Shown: positions 34,740 through 43,035 of the stretch, piece after piece
How the letters are laid out: each line of letters starts with the position of its first letter
Position numbering within the stretch: position 1 is the first letter of the stretch
Source of the DNA: DASXUL01 sp036504855
GTDB lineage: Bacteria > Armatimonadota > DTGP01 > JAKQQT01
Length of the DNA stretch: 64,000 nt
Reading direction: 5' to 3'
Assembly (NCBI GenBank): GCA_036504855.1
Contig: DASXUL010000075.1
Span: 15,132-79,131, forward strand
Notes under the pieces: model-generated
What the model saw: only the letters and a program-made list of their open reading frames with translations
What the model was told of the DNA's origin: nothing
The model's database searches: none
Position numbers and translations under genes: made by a program

Positions 34740-35939
34740 ATGTGCCAGACTGTGCCACAGAGCTATTCGCCGATACTTATGAGTACTACATTGAACCCTG
34801 CCATTGGACTCCTGAATTGGCATCCGAGACAGACACTGGCCGAGATGACCGAAATCTACCTAGCGGATGAGCGTCCATGGATCATCGCATACAGTGGCGG
34901 CAAAGACTCCACAGCGGTAGTCCAGCTAGCGTATACGATGCTCTTTCGGTTGCCAGAACAATCCCGCACCAAGTCGATTTCCGTCATCAGCAATGATACC
35001 TTGGTCGAGGCACCCCCCGTCGCCGAGCACCTTCGCTCTTCCCTCGCCTCCATGGAGAGGGCCGCGATCAGGGACCAACTCCCTATTACCTTCGCCGTTA
35101 CGACCCCAGAGCTCAAGAACCGATTCTTTGTCAAGGTCATCGGTCGAGGGTACCCGGCGCCAAATCGCTATTTCCGCTGGTGCACCGACAAGATGAAGAT
35201 TGGCCCGACCAGTGACTTTATCCGGCGCAAGATCAGTGAAGACGGCGAAGTCAATATACTTCTGGGGACCAGGCGCGCTGAGAGTTCTCAGAGGGCAAAG
35301 AGCATTGATAAGCACAAGGCACAGCATGGAATGGGTGCGCTGCGCGCCCACCCGAGTCTGGCAGGGGCTAAGGTGTACGCCCCGATTGAATCGTTGGAAA
35401 CGGACGATGTATGGGCATACCTTCTAAGCTACCCGCCACCTTGGGACAAGCCGAATCGGGATCTCTGGGTCTTGTACGGGAAGGCCAGTGGGGTTGAGTG
35501 TCCAATCGTTCTCGACAAGACCTCTCAACCTTGTGGTGCAGGACGATTCGGGTGCTGGACGTGCACCGTAGTTCAAAAGGACAAGTCCCTTCAAGGTTTG
35601 GTTGACAATGGAGAGGAGACGCTCGAACCATTACTCGATTTCCGTGATTGGCTTAAGGGCTACCGTGATGACGTGAGTGTTCGCGAACCAACACGACGCA
35701 ACGGGCGGCCAGGACCCGGACCGTTTACTCTTGCGGCACGGCAGACCATCTTGAACCGCCTAGTTCTGGCAGAACAGGAATCTGGGTTGATTCTACTGCA
35801 CCCCGACGAACTAGAGGCAATCGCCGATCTATGGAGGGAAGATGGATTCGACGGCGAGATCTCGCCGAGCTCGCCACGCTATGGGGTTCCTAACGGAGGG
35901 CTAGAGGAGCGCAATCTACAGGAGGCTACCTACCGATGA
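34740..35939 (+). CDS. DndC-like PAPS-reductase-family sulfurtransferase
   Basis: 399 aa. PP-loop AYSGGKDSTAV (50-60), RWCTDKMKIGPTS and a C-terminal Cys set (GVECP, QPCGAGRFGCWTC) that would hold an iron-sulfur cluster. This combination is typical of DndC, which activates DNA for phosphorothioation together with DndB/D/E and a cysteine desulfurase. Only a DndB-like gene is present here, so the complete canonical pathway is not encoded in the window. The ATG at 34740 lacks a strong ribosome site; ATG 34779 is the alternative. First gene of a coupled trio (stop overlaps the next start, ATGA). The base composition is clearly lower in GC than flanking genes. Confidence 0.82.
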   Translation: MCQTVPQSYSPILMSTTLNPAIGLLNWHPRQTLAEMTEIYLADERPWIIAYSGGKDSTAVVQLAYTMLFRLPEQSRTKSISVISNDTLVEAPPVAEHLRSSLASMERAAIRDQLPITFAVTTPELKNRFFVKVIGRGYPAPNRYFRWCTDKMKIGPTSDFIRRKISEDGEVNILLGTRRAESSQRAKSIDKHKAQHGMGALRAHPSLAGAKVYAPIESLETDDVWAYLLSYPPPWDKPNRDLWVLYGKASGVECPIVLDKTSQPCGAGRFGCWTCTVVQKDKSLQGLVDNGEETLEPLLDFRDWLKGYRDDVSVREPTRRNGRPGPGPFTLAARQTILNRLVLAEQESGLILLHPDELEAIADLWREDGFDGEISPSSPRYGVPNGGLEERNLQEATYR

Positions 35940-36442
35940 CCGCAGATCAAGATTGTGACAGGCGAGACGGCTGGTTTGAATTTGGCCAGCAGCTTAAGTT
36001 GCGGGCAACGTGTCCATTCCATAGCCCTGCGGCAGTGTGGTATTTCCTATCAGTTATACTTGCGGTGAATGCCGTGTCAATCTGGCTATCGTACTCCTCA
36101 CGGGGGACAGATGTGATTCCGTCGTCGATTCCCAGGCATATTGCCGTAACGGCGGTGGGGTTGCTTACGGCTGCAGCTGCGGACTTGGTTCTGGAGGCGG
36201 ATTCGAAGACATCATTGCGAGCGTTCTGGACTGCCCTACTGATTTTTGGAGTCATCGCCATTGGATTTGCACACACGACCGGGTCCTGGTGGTCGTGGGG
36301 AGCAGCTGTTGGCGGTGTAACAATCGCCTGCTTCATGTGGTGGTGCAGCACCGGAAACCGCCTGAATCTCCAGGACCGCGCAATCACGCCCCCTGGCGGT
36401 GATGGGCCACCCAGCGGAACAACCGAAGGATACCAAGTATGA
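35936..36442 (+). CDS. Four-helix membrane protein in the Dnd-like operon
   Basis: 168 aa, unknown family. It has four hydrophobic segments: about 28-50 (WYFLSVILAVNAVSIWLSY), 60-80, 95-115 (ALLIFGVIAIGFAH) and 118-135 (WGAAVGGVTIACFMWWC). The C-terminal tail is polar. It overlaps both neighbours by ATGA junctions and has GGAGG upstream, so it is a genuine, stoichiometrically expressed partner. A membrane component is not part of classic Dnd systems; it may be a sensor or effector. Confidence 0.7.
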   Translation: MTADQDCDRRDGWFEFGQQLKLRATCPFHSPAAVWYFLSVILAVNAVSIWLSYSSRGTDVIPSSIPRHIAVTAVGLLTAAAADLVLEADSKTSLRAFWTALLIFGVIAIGFAHTTGSWWSWGAAVGGVTIACFMWWCSTGNRLNLQDRAITPPGGDGPPSGTTEGYQV

Positions 36443-37752
36443 ACATCGAATCAGCGATATGCCCGTACCTGGCCCCAGCCATCCGGATCGAACAGCCATT
36501 GGGTGAGTTCTTTGTGGCGGCGATTCCCGCCCGAGTGCTCCTTGCTACGGCGTTCACAAACTACTTTCGTATTCCTAAGAGGGATCCACAGATCGAAGCG
36601 TATCCGGCAATCGGGCTGCAGCGGGCAAAGAGTGATCATCGACTGCGGGAGTTGGAAAGATATATTCAGTCAGTGGATGCTGCCTTTCCGAATTCGATTA
36701 TTCTCGCAGCGAACGAGGCGAGCAGTGGGCAGCCGCCAATCCAGGAGTCTGAGCAGTGGAGCATCGTTACTACTGGGAACGAGGGACTGGCACTGCGGAT
36801 CCCGACGCTTCGCGAAGCTGCTAGCATTATCGACGGCCAGCACCGCTTAGAGGGGTTCCGAAATGTGCCTGAGGATCAAAAGGGCATGGCACTGCTCTGC
36901 GCAGTCTATTTCGACTTGCCTGTTGCTTACCAAGCATACGTCTTCGCCACGATCAACTTCAACCAGAAGAAAGTGGACCGAAGTCTCGCTTACGACCTAT
37001 TCGGATATGCGATAGAGAACGAACCTCCTAATGCGTGGACCCCGGACGTTCTGGCCGTCTACATAACTCGAAGGCTCAACATGGACCCCGAGTCTCCTCT
37101 CCATAGGCGTATCATTGTTGCAGCCAAGGACTCCGATGCCCTATTCTCGACTCCACTTGGAAAGGGTGAATGGCGCGTATCTACTGCCACAGTCGTAGAC
37201 GGAGTTCTGAGGTTAGTGTCTGCACACCCGTCTCTTGACCGCGATCGCATGCGAACGGCTCCGATCGCCAAGAGAAGCCGACAAATGTTGAGTGTCGACA
37301 GCGCACCATTCCGAAAAGCGTTTCTTGAGGGAAATGACATCCTGGTTTACCTCGCCACTGTCAATTTCCTCAATGCGCTTCAGCATATCGTCTGGGTGGA
37401 TCAGCCGAGAGAGTCGTTTCTATTCAAAACGGTCGGCATTCAGGCATCGTTCGAGCTCTTGGCCGAGTTGATTCCGCTTTGCCTAGCTAACTCGGACTTT
37501 CGCTATGATCTTTTCGCGCGGATTCTGGAGGGTGTCGGGACCTGTGACTTCTCGCAGCCGTTCTTCCAGCAGTCGTCTTCGGTAGGTCGCATTCGGATAT
37601 TGCAGTGCCTGCGCTATCTAGTAGGGCTCGTCGACATTAACGGCCTTCCAGAAAGGGACAACGAGCTGTATCGCGGCGCCCTGAAGAGTAGCCGTCAATC
37701 GACCTTTCAGATTCGTGAAAGCAATCCCAACCAGGGAAGCTCTAGAGCATAG
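36439..37752 (+). CDS. DndB-like DGQHR-domain protein
   Basis: 437 aa. It carries the signature IIDGQHRLEGF at about 130-140 and the following FATINFNQKKVDRSL block of the DGQHR family, to which DndB, a regulator of phosphorothioation, belongs. It overlaps the membrane protein gene by four bases. Its pairing with DndC supports a phosphorothioation-linked role, but other DGQHR proteins occur in unrelated defence loci. Codon use and composition match the island. Confidence 0.78.
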   Translation: MNIESAICPYLAPAIRIEQPLGEFFVAAIPARVLLATAFTNYFRIPKRDPQIEAYPAIGLQRAKSDHRLRELERYIQSVDAAFPNSIILAANEASSGQPPIQESEQWSIVTTGNEGLALRIPTLREAASIIDGQHRLEGFRNVPEDQKGMALLCAVYFDLPVAYQAYVFATINFNQKKVDRSLAYDLFGYAIENEPPNAWTPDVLAVYITRRLNMDPESPLHRRIIVAAKDSDALFSTPLGKGEWRVSTATVVDGVLRLVSAHPSLDRDRMRTAPIAKRSRQMLSVDSAPFRKAFLEGNDILVYLATVNFLNALQHIVWVDQPRESFLFKTVGIQASFELLAELIPLCLANSDFRYDLFARILEGVGTCDFSQPFFQQSSSVGRIRILQCLRYLVGLVDINGLPERDNELYRGALKSSRQSTFQIRESNPNQGSSRA

Positions 37753-37776
37753 GCGTTCATAGATAGGAGACACGCT

Positions 37777-38478
37777 ATGAGACACACCGAAGCAGAGGAG
37801 GAAACTCATCGGTTCTATGAGACCAGAGGATGCCACTGGTCGTCCACGAGATTGGCCGCGGATTACTGGGAACCGGAGCTTTGTCAGTTTCGCCAGTTAT
37901 TGGCTTCTGGGAGCATCCTTGACGCAGGTTGCGGAAACGGCCGCGATTACGACTTTTTCCGCCGGGTTGGCTATTCATACACCGGCATTGATGTCTCCAG
38001 CCAAATGCTTGCAATTGCCCGGGACAACCATCCAGATGGCGCGTTTGCCAGCATGGATGTCTGTGATCTTGCGTTTGATTCGCTAGCATTCGATGGCATC
38101 TGGTGCGTTGCCGTTCTACTGCATTTTCCTAAAGCTGTGGTTGATCGTCCTCTTCAGGAGTTGTGTCGCGTACTCCGAAAAGGCGGCGTTGTCTTTTTCG
38201 CGGTTCGTGACGGAAGCCGCGAGTACATGAGCGAGGAACAAGAAGGCACACAGAGATTCTTTGCCGAGTATTCGGTAGACGAGCTTTCGGACCGATTGTC
38301 TCAGAGTGGATTGACGCCGATCCACGTTTGTACGCGGGATGCTCCAGGTGAAGATCAGGCTCGGTGGACCACCGCATTTGCGGTCAAGGGCGAAGTTGAG
38401 GGAAGCCATCAGGAGGTCATGGGTGGACACAAGAGTTCGCACCGTCACGATTCGATCATTCAACAAGTTTCATTCTGA
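37777..38478 (+). CDS. Class I SAM-dependent methyltransferase
   Basis: 233 aa. Motif I ILDAGCGNGRDYDFF (about 47-61), the acidic end of strand 2 in TGIDVSSQML, and later GIWCVAVLLHFPK and RVLRKGGVVFFAV. It resembles small-molecule methyltransferases of the UbiE/Methyltransf_11 type and has no target-recognition domain for DNA. AGGAG lies seven bases before the ATG. It follows the DndB-like gene by 24 bases. The substrate is unknown. Confidence 0.75.
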   Translation: MRHTEAEEETHRFYETRGCHWSSTRLAADYWEPELCQFRQLLASGSILDAGCGNGRDYDFFRRVGYSYTGIDVSSQMLAIARDNHPDGAFASMDVCDLAFDSLAFDGIWCVAVLLHFPKAVVDRPLQELCRVLRKGGVVFFAVRDGSREYMSEEQEGTQRFFAEYSVDELSDRLSQSGLTPIHVCTRDAPGEDQARWTTAFAVKGEVEGSHQEVMGGHKSSHRHDSIIQQVSF

Positions 38479-39139
38479 GGTATCCAGTCATCAAGACGAG
38501 TGGTCGAATTGGTGCTACAGAGGCAGCAACAGCGGCAAACATCATCTCGTGCCGAAGTCCGGTAGAGATCCATTCGCGCCAGATGATGTGGATACGGATA
38601 AGAAGATGTTTGAGCGGTGGAAGCAACTCGCCGTTGCCGACATACCAACCCATGCGAGAGATGACTGGGATCTCCTTGCTATCGCTCAGCATCATGGCCT
38701 CGCCACAAGACTCCTAGACTGGACTTATAACGCACTAATAGCGGCCTTCTTTGCGGTTGTAGACTCGCGTAGCCTCTCTGTCCCTAACGAGGATTGCGTT
38801 GTGTGGGCCCATTATACGAAGGAGACTGTTGACCCACAGAAGGAAGAGCCGTTTGGTGTTACCGGGTACAAGCGCCTTCGGCCGAAGGGGGTGGTGCCTA
38901 GGGTGGTTCGTCAGGGCGGATACTTCACGATACACAATCCTCCGTCAACCGCTCTGGAGGACAAACTGAATCCGGAGGACAAGCTTGTAAGGATGATCAT
39001 CAAGGGCTCGTATCGTTCTACACTTGCTATTGAGTTGTCTCACTATGGCGTTAACTCAATGAGTCTGTTCCCGGATCTTGATGGCCTAGCAAGGCATTTG
39101 AATTGGGTCTTCACGAGCATGCCTTCAGAATCGGCCTAG
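38423..39139 (+). CDS. FRG-domain protein
   Basis: 238 aa. GTG start at 38423 after AGGAGG, inside the end of the methyltransferase gene (56-base overlap). The domain is named for the F/Y-R-G motif, here WCYRGSNSGKHHLVPKSG, with LLAIAQHHGLATRLLDWTYN and FFAVVDSR further on. FRG proteins are frequent in mobile and defence loci and their activity is not known to me. It may be the effector of this island. No catalytic residues can be assigned from sequence alone. Confidence 0.75.
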   Translation: MDTRVRTVTIRSFNKFHSEVSSHQDEWSNWCYRGSNSGKHHLVPKSGRDPFAPDDVDTDKKMFERWKQLAVADIPTHARDDWDLLAIAQHHGLATRLLDWTYNALIAAFFAVVDSRSLSVPNEDCVVWAHYTKETVDPQKEEPFGVTGYKRLRPKGVVPRVVRQGGYFTIHNPPSTALEDKLNPEDKLVRMIIKGSYRSTLAIELSHYGVNSMSLFPDLDGLARHLNWVFTSMPSESA

Positions 39140-39217
39140 TGGACGCGCATTAGGAATCCCAAGGCACGCGGAAGTGAGCAGAATGGTGCCACGAGCGCTC
39201 ATTGAATAAGGTGTCCA

Positions 39218-39424
39218 ATGGTATCGTACAAGGAAATCCAGAGATGGGTTCGGGAGGAGTATGGGTTCGTCCCGAAGTCGTGTTGGATAGCTCATGGGAA
39301 GGAGTTGAGCGGAATTCCGACGCGGGTCGCTATGAACCGAAAGGGTGAACGGGCTTTCCCATGCCCTTCAGGTAAACTCGCTGCAATCGTTGCAGGATTC
39401 AAGCACTTTGGTCTCATTCGGTAG
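39218..39424 (+). CDS. Small conserved protein, 68 aa
   Basis: Short protein YKEIQRWVREEYGFVPKSCW followed by IAHGKELSG and a C-terminal CPSGKLAAIVAGFKHFGLI. This pattern recurs in small bacterial proteins often found near defence and restriction genes, but I know no tested function. AAGG lies about seven bases before the ATG at 39218. It is the last gene of the low-GC island, 78 bases after the FRG gene. Confidence 0.65.
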   Translation: MVSYKEIQRWVREEYGFVPKSCWIAHGKELSGIPTRVAMNRKGERAFPCPSGKLAAIVAGFKHFGLIR

Positions 39425-39433
39425 GCGCTGTAG

Positions 39434-39464
39434 GCCGACCTGATCGGCATCGCGTTGCGCGTCA
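39434..39464 (+). pseudogene. Duplicated fragment of the proS 3' end
   Basis: GCCGACCTGATCGGCATC at 39434-39451 is identical to 34143-34160 inside proS, and TGCGCGTCA follows at the same spacing in both. In the proS frame it reads ADLIGIALRV against ADLIGIPLRV. It lies directly after the island, so it looks like a remnant of a gene end left by insertion or recombination. Confidence 0.65.
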
Positions 39465-39597
39465 GTCATCAGTCATCAGTCAGGCGACCTTGGCCTCATC
39501 GGGAGGCAATCTCATGGAGCAAGGCCTCCGGACTGACAACTGACAACTGACAACTGATGACTGACGACTGATCACTGATCGCTGACGGCTGACAGCT
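39461..39597. repeat. Heptamer repeat element (copy 3)
   Basis: Left arm GTCAGTCATCAGTCATCAGT at 39461-39480, a core with CCTTGGCCTCATC...GAGCAAGGCCTCCGG, and a long right arm from 39531 of about nine seven-base units (ACTGACAACTGACAACTGAC...). It closes the low-GC island and precedes the convergent PHP gene. Confidence 0.8.
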
Positions 39598-39602
39598 GTT
39601 CC

Positions 39603-40847
39603 TCAGAACCGTTTACCCCAAACGAGGCCGGGGTGCGGGAAGAGGTGGAACTGGGCGGTGTCGGCGTGGGTGTGCTTGCCCAGCCACGCGCCGATGCCCT
39701 CGGTGTCGGAGCCGAAGGCGGAGCCCAGCGTGAAGAGGAGGCGCGGCAGGCCGCGGCGGAGGGCGCGGCGTTCCGCGCTATCGTCAAAGCGCGTATCGGC
39801 TTGCGTGCGGCCGGCCAGGATGGCGGCGCGCACGCCGTCAGCGGTAGCGGGGCAGTTCTCCATCACGGTATAACAGGCGCCGACGACCGCCGGGTCGTGC
39901 GCGTCGCTGCTGCCGATGGCGGGCTTGCGAACCGTTCGGTAGAACGCCTCGCGCGTATCCTCCCCGTGGCGGGCCATGGCGAAGTGCATCTCTTCAGCGG
40001 CGTTTTCCGTTTCCACCGCATCGAACGGCAGCGCGTTGGCGAGATCCTTCACGCCGTCCGGGAGCTGCGGGTGCGCCGCGATGGCGATTCCGCCCTGGGC
40101 GTGGATCTCCTCCACGGTGTGCGCGGCGCTCATCCCCGGCGCGATCTCCTGCGTGAGAAACAGCCCCACGATGTGCCCCTGGGCGCTGCTGATCTCCTCG
40201 CCGGGGATCACCAGAAAACTCGCCGGCGCCTTGCCCTCGCGGATCAGGCCTGGCAGGGCTTCCTGGGCCTTGTGGACGCCGCCCATCGTGTTGTGGTCCG
40301 TGATGGCGATGCCGGAGAGCCCGCGGTAGGCGGCGGCGCGCAACATCTGCACGGGGTCGGCCAGGGAATCGTGGCTGTAGCAGGTGTGCACGTGGAGATC
40401 GAGGGCGAGGCCGCCGGGCGGCGGGGTGATGCGCGCATCCGCGTTGAGGTGGCGCACCGAGGCGCGTTTGGCGTAGGTGGCATAGAGGTCGCCCTGCGGA
40501 CGGAAGAGGATTTCGGTGAGGTTGCCGTTGCGCAAGAGCGGCAGGGAGAGCAGGAACTTGTTGCGCAAAGCATTGAGGTCCACATCGCCGGGCTCCGTGG
40601 CGTTGCCGAAGAGGCGTTCCATCTCGAAGAGAGACCCCAGCCCGAAGCTGCCCTGCAGGTTGGGGGCGTCCAGGCCGAACACGAGGGATGGCGGGGTCCG
40701 GCCGCTGATCACCTGCTCGTCGTACCAGTGGTCCTTCGCCTGGTGGACCCAGTAGGGATCCTGGTTGCTGGCGGGGGACTGGGCGCGGGCGGTTGATGCG
40801 GCTGCGGCGACGGTCGCGACAAAGGCGAACAGCAGTAGAGGTTTCAT
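39603..40847 (-). CDS. Secreted PHP-domain protein (predicted phosphoesterase/metal hydrolase)
   Basis: 414 aa with a signal peptide (LLLFAFVATVAAAASTARAQ). The PHP domain has metal-binding motifs DLHVHTCYSHDS, ITDHNTMGG, VIPGEEISS, IAAHPQLP and IGSSDAHDP. PHP domains hydrolyse phosphoesters; exported versions are uncharacterised. A region of about 110 residues precedes the domain and is unassigned. The ATG at 40847 overlaps the deacetylase stop (ATGA), so it is the third gene of a coupled surface-polysaccharide operon. Heptamer repeats follow it. Confidence 0.75.
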   Translation of the reverse strand: MKPLLLFAFVATVAAAASTARAQSPASNQDPYWVHQAKDHWYDEQVISGRTPPSLVFGLDAPNLQGSFGLGSLFEMERLFGNATEPGDVDLNALRNKFLLSLPLLRNGNLTEILFRPQGDLYATYAKRASVRHLNADARITPPPGGLALDLHVHTCYSHDSLADPVQMLRAAAYRGLSGIAITDHNTMGGVHKAQEALPGLIREGKAPASFLVIPGEEISSAQGHIVGLFLTQEIAPGMSAAHTVEEIHAQGGIAIAAHPQLPDGVKDLANALPFDAVETENAAEEMHFAMARHGEDTREAFYRTVRKPAIGSSDAHDPAVVGACYTVMENCPATADGVRAAILAGRTQADTRFDDSAERRALRRGLPRLLFTLGSAFGSDTEGIGAWLGKHTHADTAQFHLFPHPGLVWGKRF

Positions 40848-41578
40848 ACGGGTTCTACTCCGCGGACGGACGGGCATCTCAGGATGCGAAAGAGGAGGCC
40901 AAGGCGGCCCGCGCGGTGCGAGACGCTGACGCGGGGCAGGCGGTATGGGTCCTCGCCGCTCACCACGCGGCGTTTCTCCGTGGTGACGGCCAAGCTGTAT
41001 CCAGCTTCTTCAACACCACAGCGCACGGCGGCGTTCACGCAACCGCTAGGATAGCAGAACGATGGCACGGAGATCCCGAGCGCGGACTCCAGGTCAGCCT
41101 TGCCGCCCACGAGCTCGCGCGTGAGGCGCTCCGCGTCGGCTTTGCACAGGTCTGTATGGGTCATGGTGTGGGCTCCGATGTCCCACCCGTCGTCTCTGAG
41201 ATCGCCGAGTTGTTCCAACGTGAGCAGCGGCCGCCCCTTCAACGTGGCGGCGGGTTCCCAGTCGTTCGTCTGCCCCACATAGCCGCTCACGACGAAGACG
41301 GTGGCCGTGAACCCCATTTCCTTCAGAACGGGCCGCACGGACCAGTGCAGGTCCGCGTCGCCGTCGTCGAAGGTGAGGGCGAATCGTTTGGCGGGCAGCG
41401 GCTCCTTCGCTCTCAGTTTTGCGGCGAGATCCTGAAGGGAGATGGAAGTCCAACCGATGTTTTTCAGAAGCCTCATATGCGCCGCGAACACGGGCGCGTG
41501 GCAGAAGATGCTGGCGTGGCGGCGGACGGTGGGGTGATCGCCCACGAAATGATAGGTGAGAATTGGAACGTTACGCAT
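40844..41578 (-). CDS. Polysaccharide deacetylase (NodB-like, CE4)
   Basis: 244 aa. NodB homology: ILTYHFVGD, FALTFDDGDAD (motif 1 with the metal Asp), IGAHTMTHTDL (motif 2 with both His) and CYPSG. It removes N- or O-acetyl groups from surface polysaccharide. No signal peptide is seen, so it may be intracellular or exported another way. ATG 41578 overlaps the end of the glycosyltransferase; TTG 41605 is the other choice. It sits between glycosyltransferase and PHP genes. Confidence 0.85.
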   Translation of the reverse strand: MRNVPILTYHFVGDHPTVRRHASIFCHAPVFAAHMRLLKNIGWTSISLQDLAAKLRAKEPLPAKRFALTFDDGDADLHWSVRPVLKEMGFTATVFVVSGYVGQTNDWEPAATLKGRPLLTLEQLGDLRDDGWDIGAHTMTHTDLCKADAERLTRELVGGKADLESALGISVPSFCYPSGCVNAAVRCGVEEAGYSLAVTTEKRRVVSGEDPYRLPRVSVSHRAGRLGLLFRILRCPSVRGVEPV

Positions 41579-42776
41579 GCGCCGGTTCTTCCGCTTCGTC
41601 TGCAATCCCTATCGCCTCTCGGTAGATGCGTTCAATGGCGTGCGCCATCGCCTTCGCGGTGAAGCGGTTTGCCGCCTCCTTGCTAGCGGCGGCGCCGAGG
41701 CGTAGGCGCAACGGTCGGTTGGACAAGAGGAGGTGGAGCGCGTCGGCAAGGGCGGCGGGGTCCTGGCTGGGCGTGAGGAGGCCGGTGCGGCCGTCGTCCA
41801 CAATGTCCGGGATGCCGCCGACCTCGCAGGCCACGACCGGGCATCCGAGGGACATCGCTTCCAGCAAGGCCAGCGGGCACATTTCCATCAAGGATGGCAT
41901 GGCCACAACGTCGAAGGCCGCCAATACGGCGCCGACGTTTTGCCGGGGCCCGAGGAAGCGGGTGGCGGCGTCCAGCCCGAGCGTTGTTGCCAGTTGACGC
42001 AGGCGGCGCCCCCATTCGGCCTCCTCGGGGCCGGCGAACACGAGGTAGGGACGCTCTCGATCACTCATCGTCGCCACGGCGCGCAGTAGTAGGTCGTGCC
42101 CTTTCACGGGTGAGAGCCGGCCGAGGACTCCCACGACCAGAGCCTCAGCGGGTATGTTCCATGAACGTCGCTCTTCGGCGGCCCGCCAGGCGTCTTCCTG
42201 CAGCGCTTCCAGATCTACCCCATTCGGCGCCATGGCGACCTGGCTTTCCGCCAGAGGATACGGGGCTTGGCGTAGGAATCCGGCGGTGGGCACGATCAGC
42301 CGGTCCAGGTAGGGCATCGTCCAGTGGGCGGCGCCCATATGGTCGGTGCCGACGGATGGCAACCCCGTGAGCCTGGCGGTCGCCAGGGCATAGACCATAC
42401 CGCGGGAGAGGTGTCCGTGAACCACGTCCGCGCGCTCTCGGAATGCCAACCGAACCAGTTGCGCGAGGGTGATGGGGTCCAGGGTGCCGCGCATCGGAAG
42501 GGGCGTATGCGGGATGCCGGATTCACGGAGCGCCTGCGCAAACCAGCCGCCGCGCCGGAACGCCACGTGGACCCCCATGCCATGGGCCATCTGCGAGCGA
42601 GCCAGGAGGAGCACATGGCGTTCCACTCCCGCCAGGGAGTTTCCCGAGACAACGTGGACCACGTTCAGGGCCTGGCTGTGCGACGCCGGGGGATCCCACT
42701 GGGGGGAGAGCGCCGCCACGGTGGACGCCACATGTCGCAACGCGGGCGCCGCCAGCAGGGCGGAGTGCAGAGCCAT
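41571..42776 (-). CDS. GT4-family glycosyltransferase
   Basis: 401 aa. Two Rossmann-like halves. The N-terminal half has SGNSLAGVERHVLLLARSQ. The C-terminal half has GVLGRLSPVKGHDLLLRAV, FLGPRQNVGAVLAAFDVVAM and the E-x7-E region MEMCPLALLEAMSLGCPVVA, all typical of GT4. It transfers a sugar from a nucleotide donor to a lipid or polysaccharide acceptor. ATG 42776 is preceded by GGAAG. It is the first gene of the operon with the deacetylase. The 259 bases upstream, shared with imuB, contain the SOS promoter. Confidence 0.87.
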   Translation of the reverse strand: MALHSALLAAPALRHVASTVAALSPQWDPPASHSQALNVVHVVSGNSLAGVERHVLLLARSQMAHGMGVHVAFRRGGWFAQALRESGIPHTPLPMRGTLDPITLAQLVRLAFRERADVVHGHLSRGMVYALATARLTGLPSVGTDHMGAAHWTMPYLDRLIVPTAGFLRQAPYPLAESQVAMAPNGVDLEALQEDAWRAAEERRSWNIPAEALVVGVLGRLSPVKGHDLLLRAVATMSDRERPYLVFAGPEEAEWGRRLRQLATTLGLDAATRFLGPRQNVGAVLAAFDVVAMPSLMEMCPLALLEAMSLGCPVVACEVGGIPDIVDDGRTGLLTPSQDPAALADALHLLLSNRPLRLRLGAAASKEAANRFTAKAMAHAIERIYREAIGIADEAEEPAHA

Positions 42777-42966
42777 TGTCACTTCCGGGCGTCCTCCACA
42801 TTTTCGGTTGGGAATCGCACAGGCGTGATTATACTTTGCTCCGTCGGGATCGCCCACTGCCGTGCAAGCTAACGGTGAAACGGCGCCGTTTTGGCATTCG
42901 TCCGGCCGCTCCGCGTGCCGGCTCGGTATCTAACACGGATTAACACCGCGCGTCTCGCGGGGGAGC

Positions 42967-43017
42967 TTGATTGTCACCTTCCCGGTGGGGTAAAACGAAT
43001 ATAGAACATATGTTCGA
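42967..43017 (+). promoter_or_regulatory. SOS promoter with LexA-type box
   Basis: GAACATATGTTC at 43004-43015 is a perfect palindrome of the GAAC-N4-GTTC form bound by Gram-positive-type LexA. TTGATT (42967-42972) and TAAAAC (42991-42996), 18 bases apart, form a possible promoter just before it, so LexA would cover the start of transcription. It lies 20 bases before imuB and fits DNA-damage control of the mutasome genes. Confidence 0.8.
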
Positions 43018-43035
43018 CTACCGCGGGAGGTCCCT

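Noticed and set aside
39461..39597. Repeated units suggestive of a CRISPR array
   Set aside because: The units are 7 bases, contiguous and in inverted arms, with no spacers of 30 bases or more and no cas genes.
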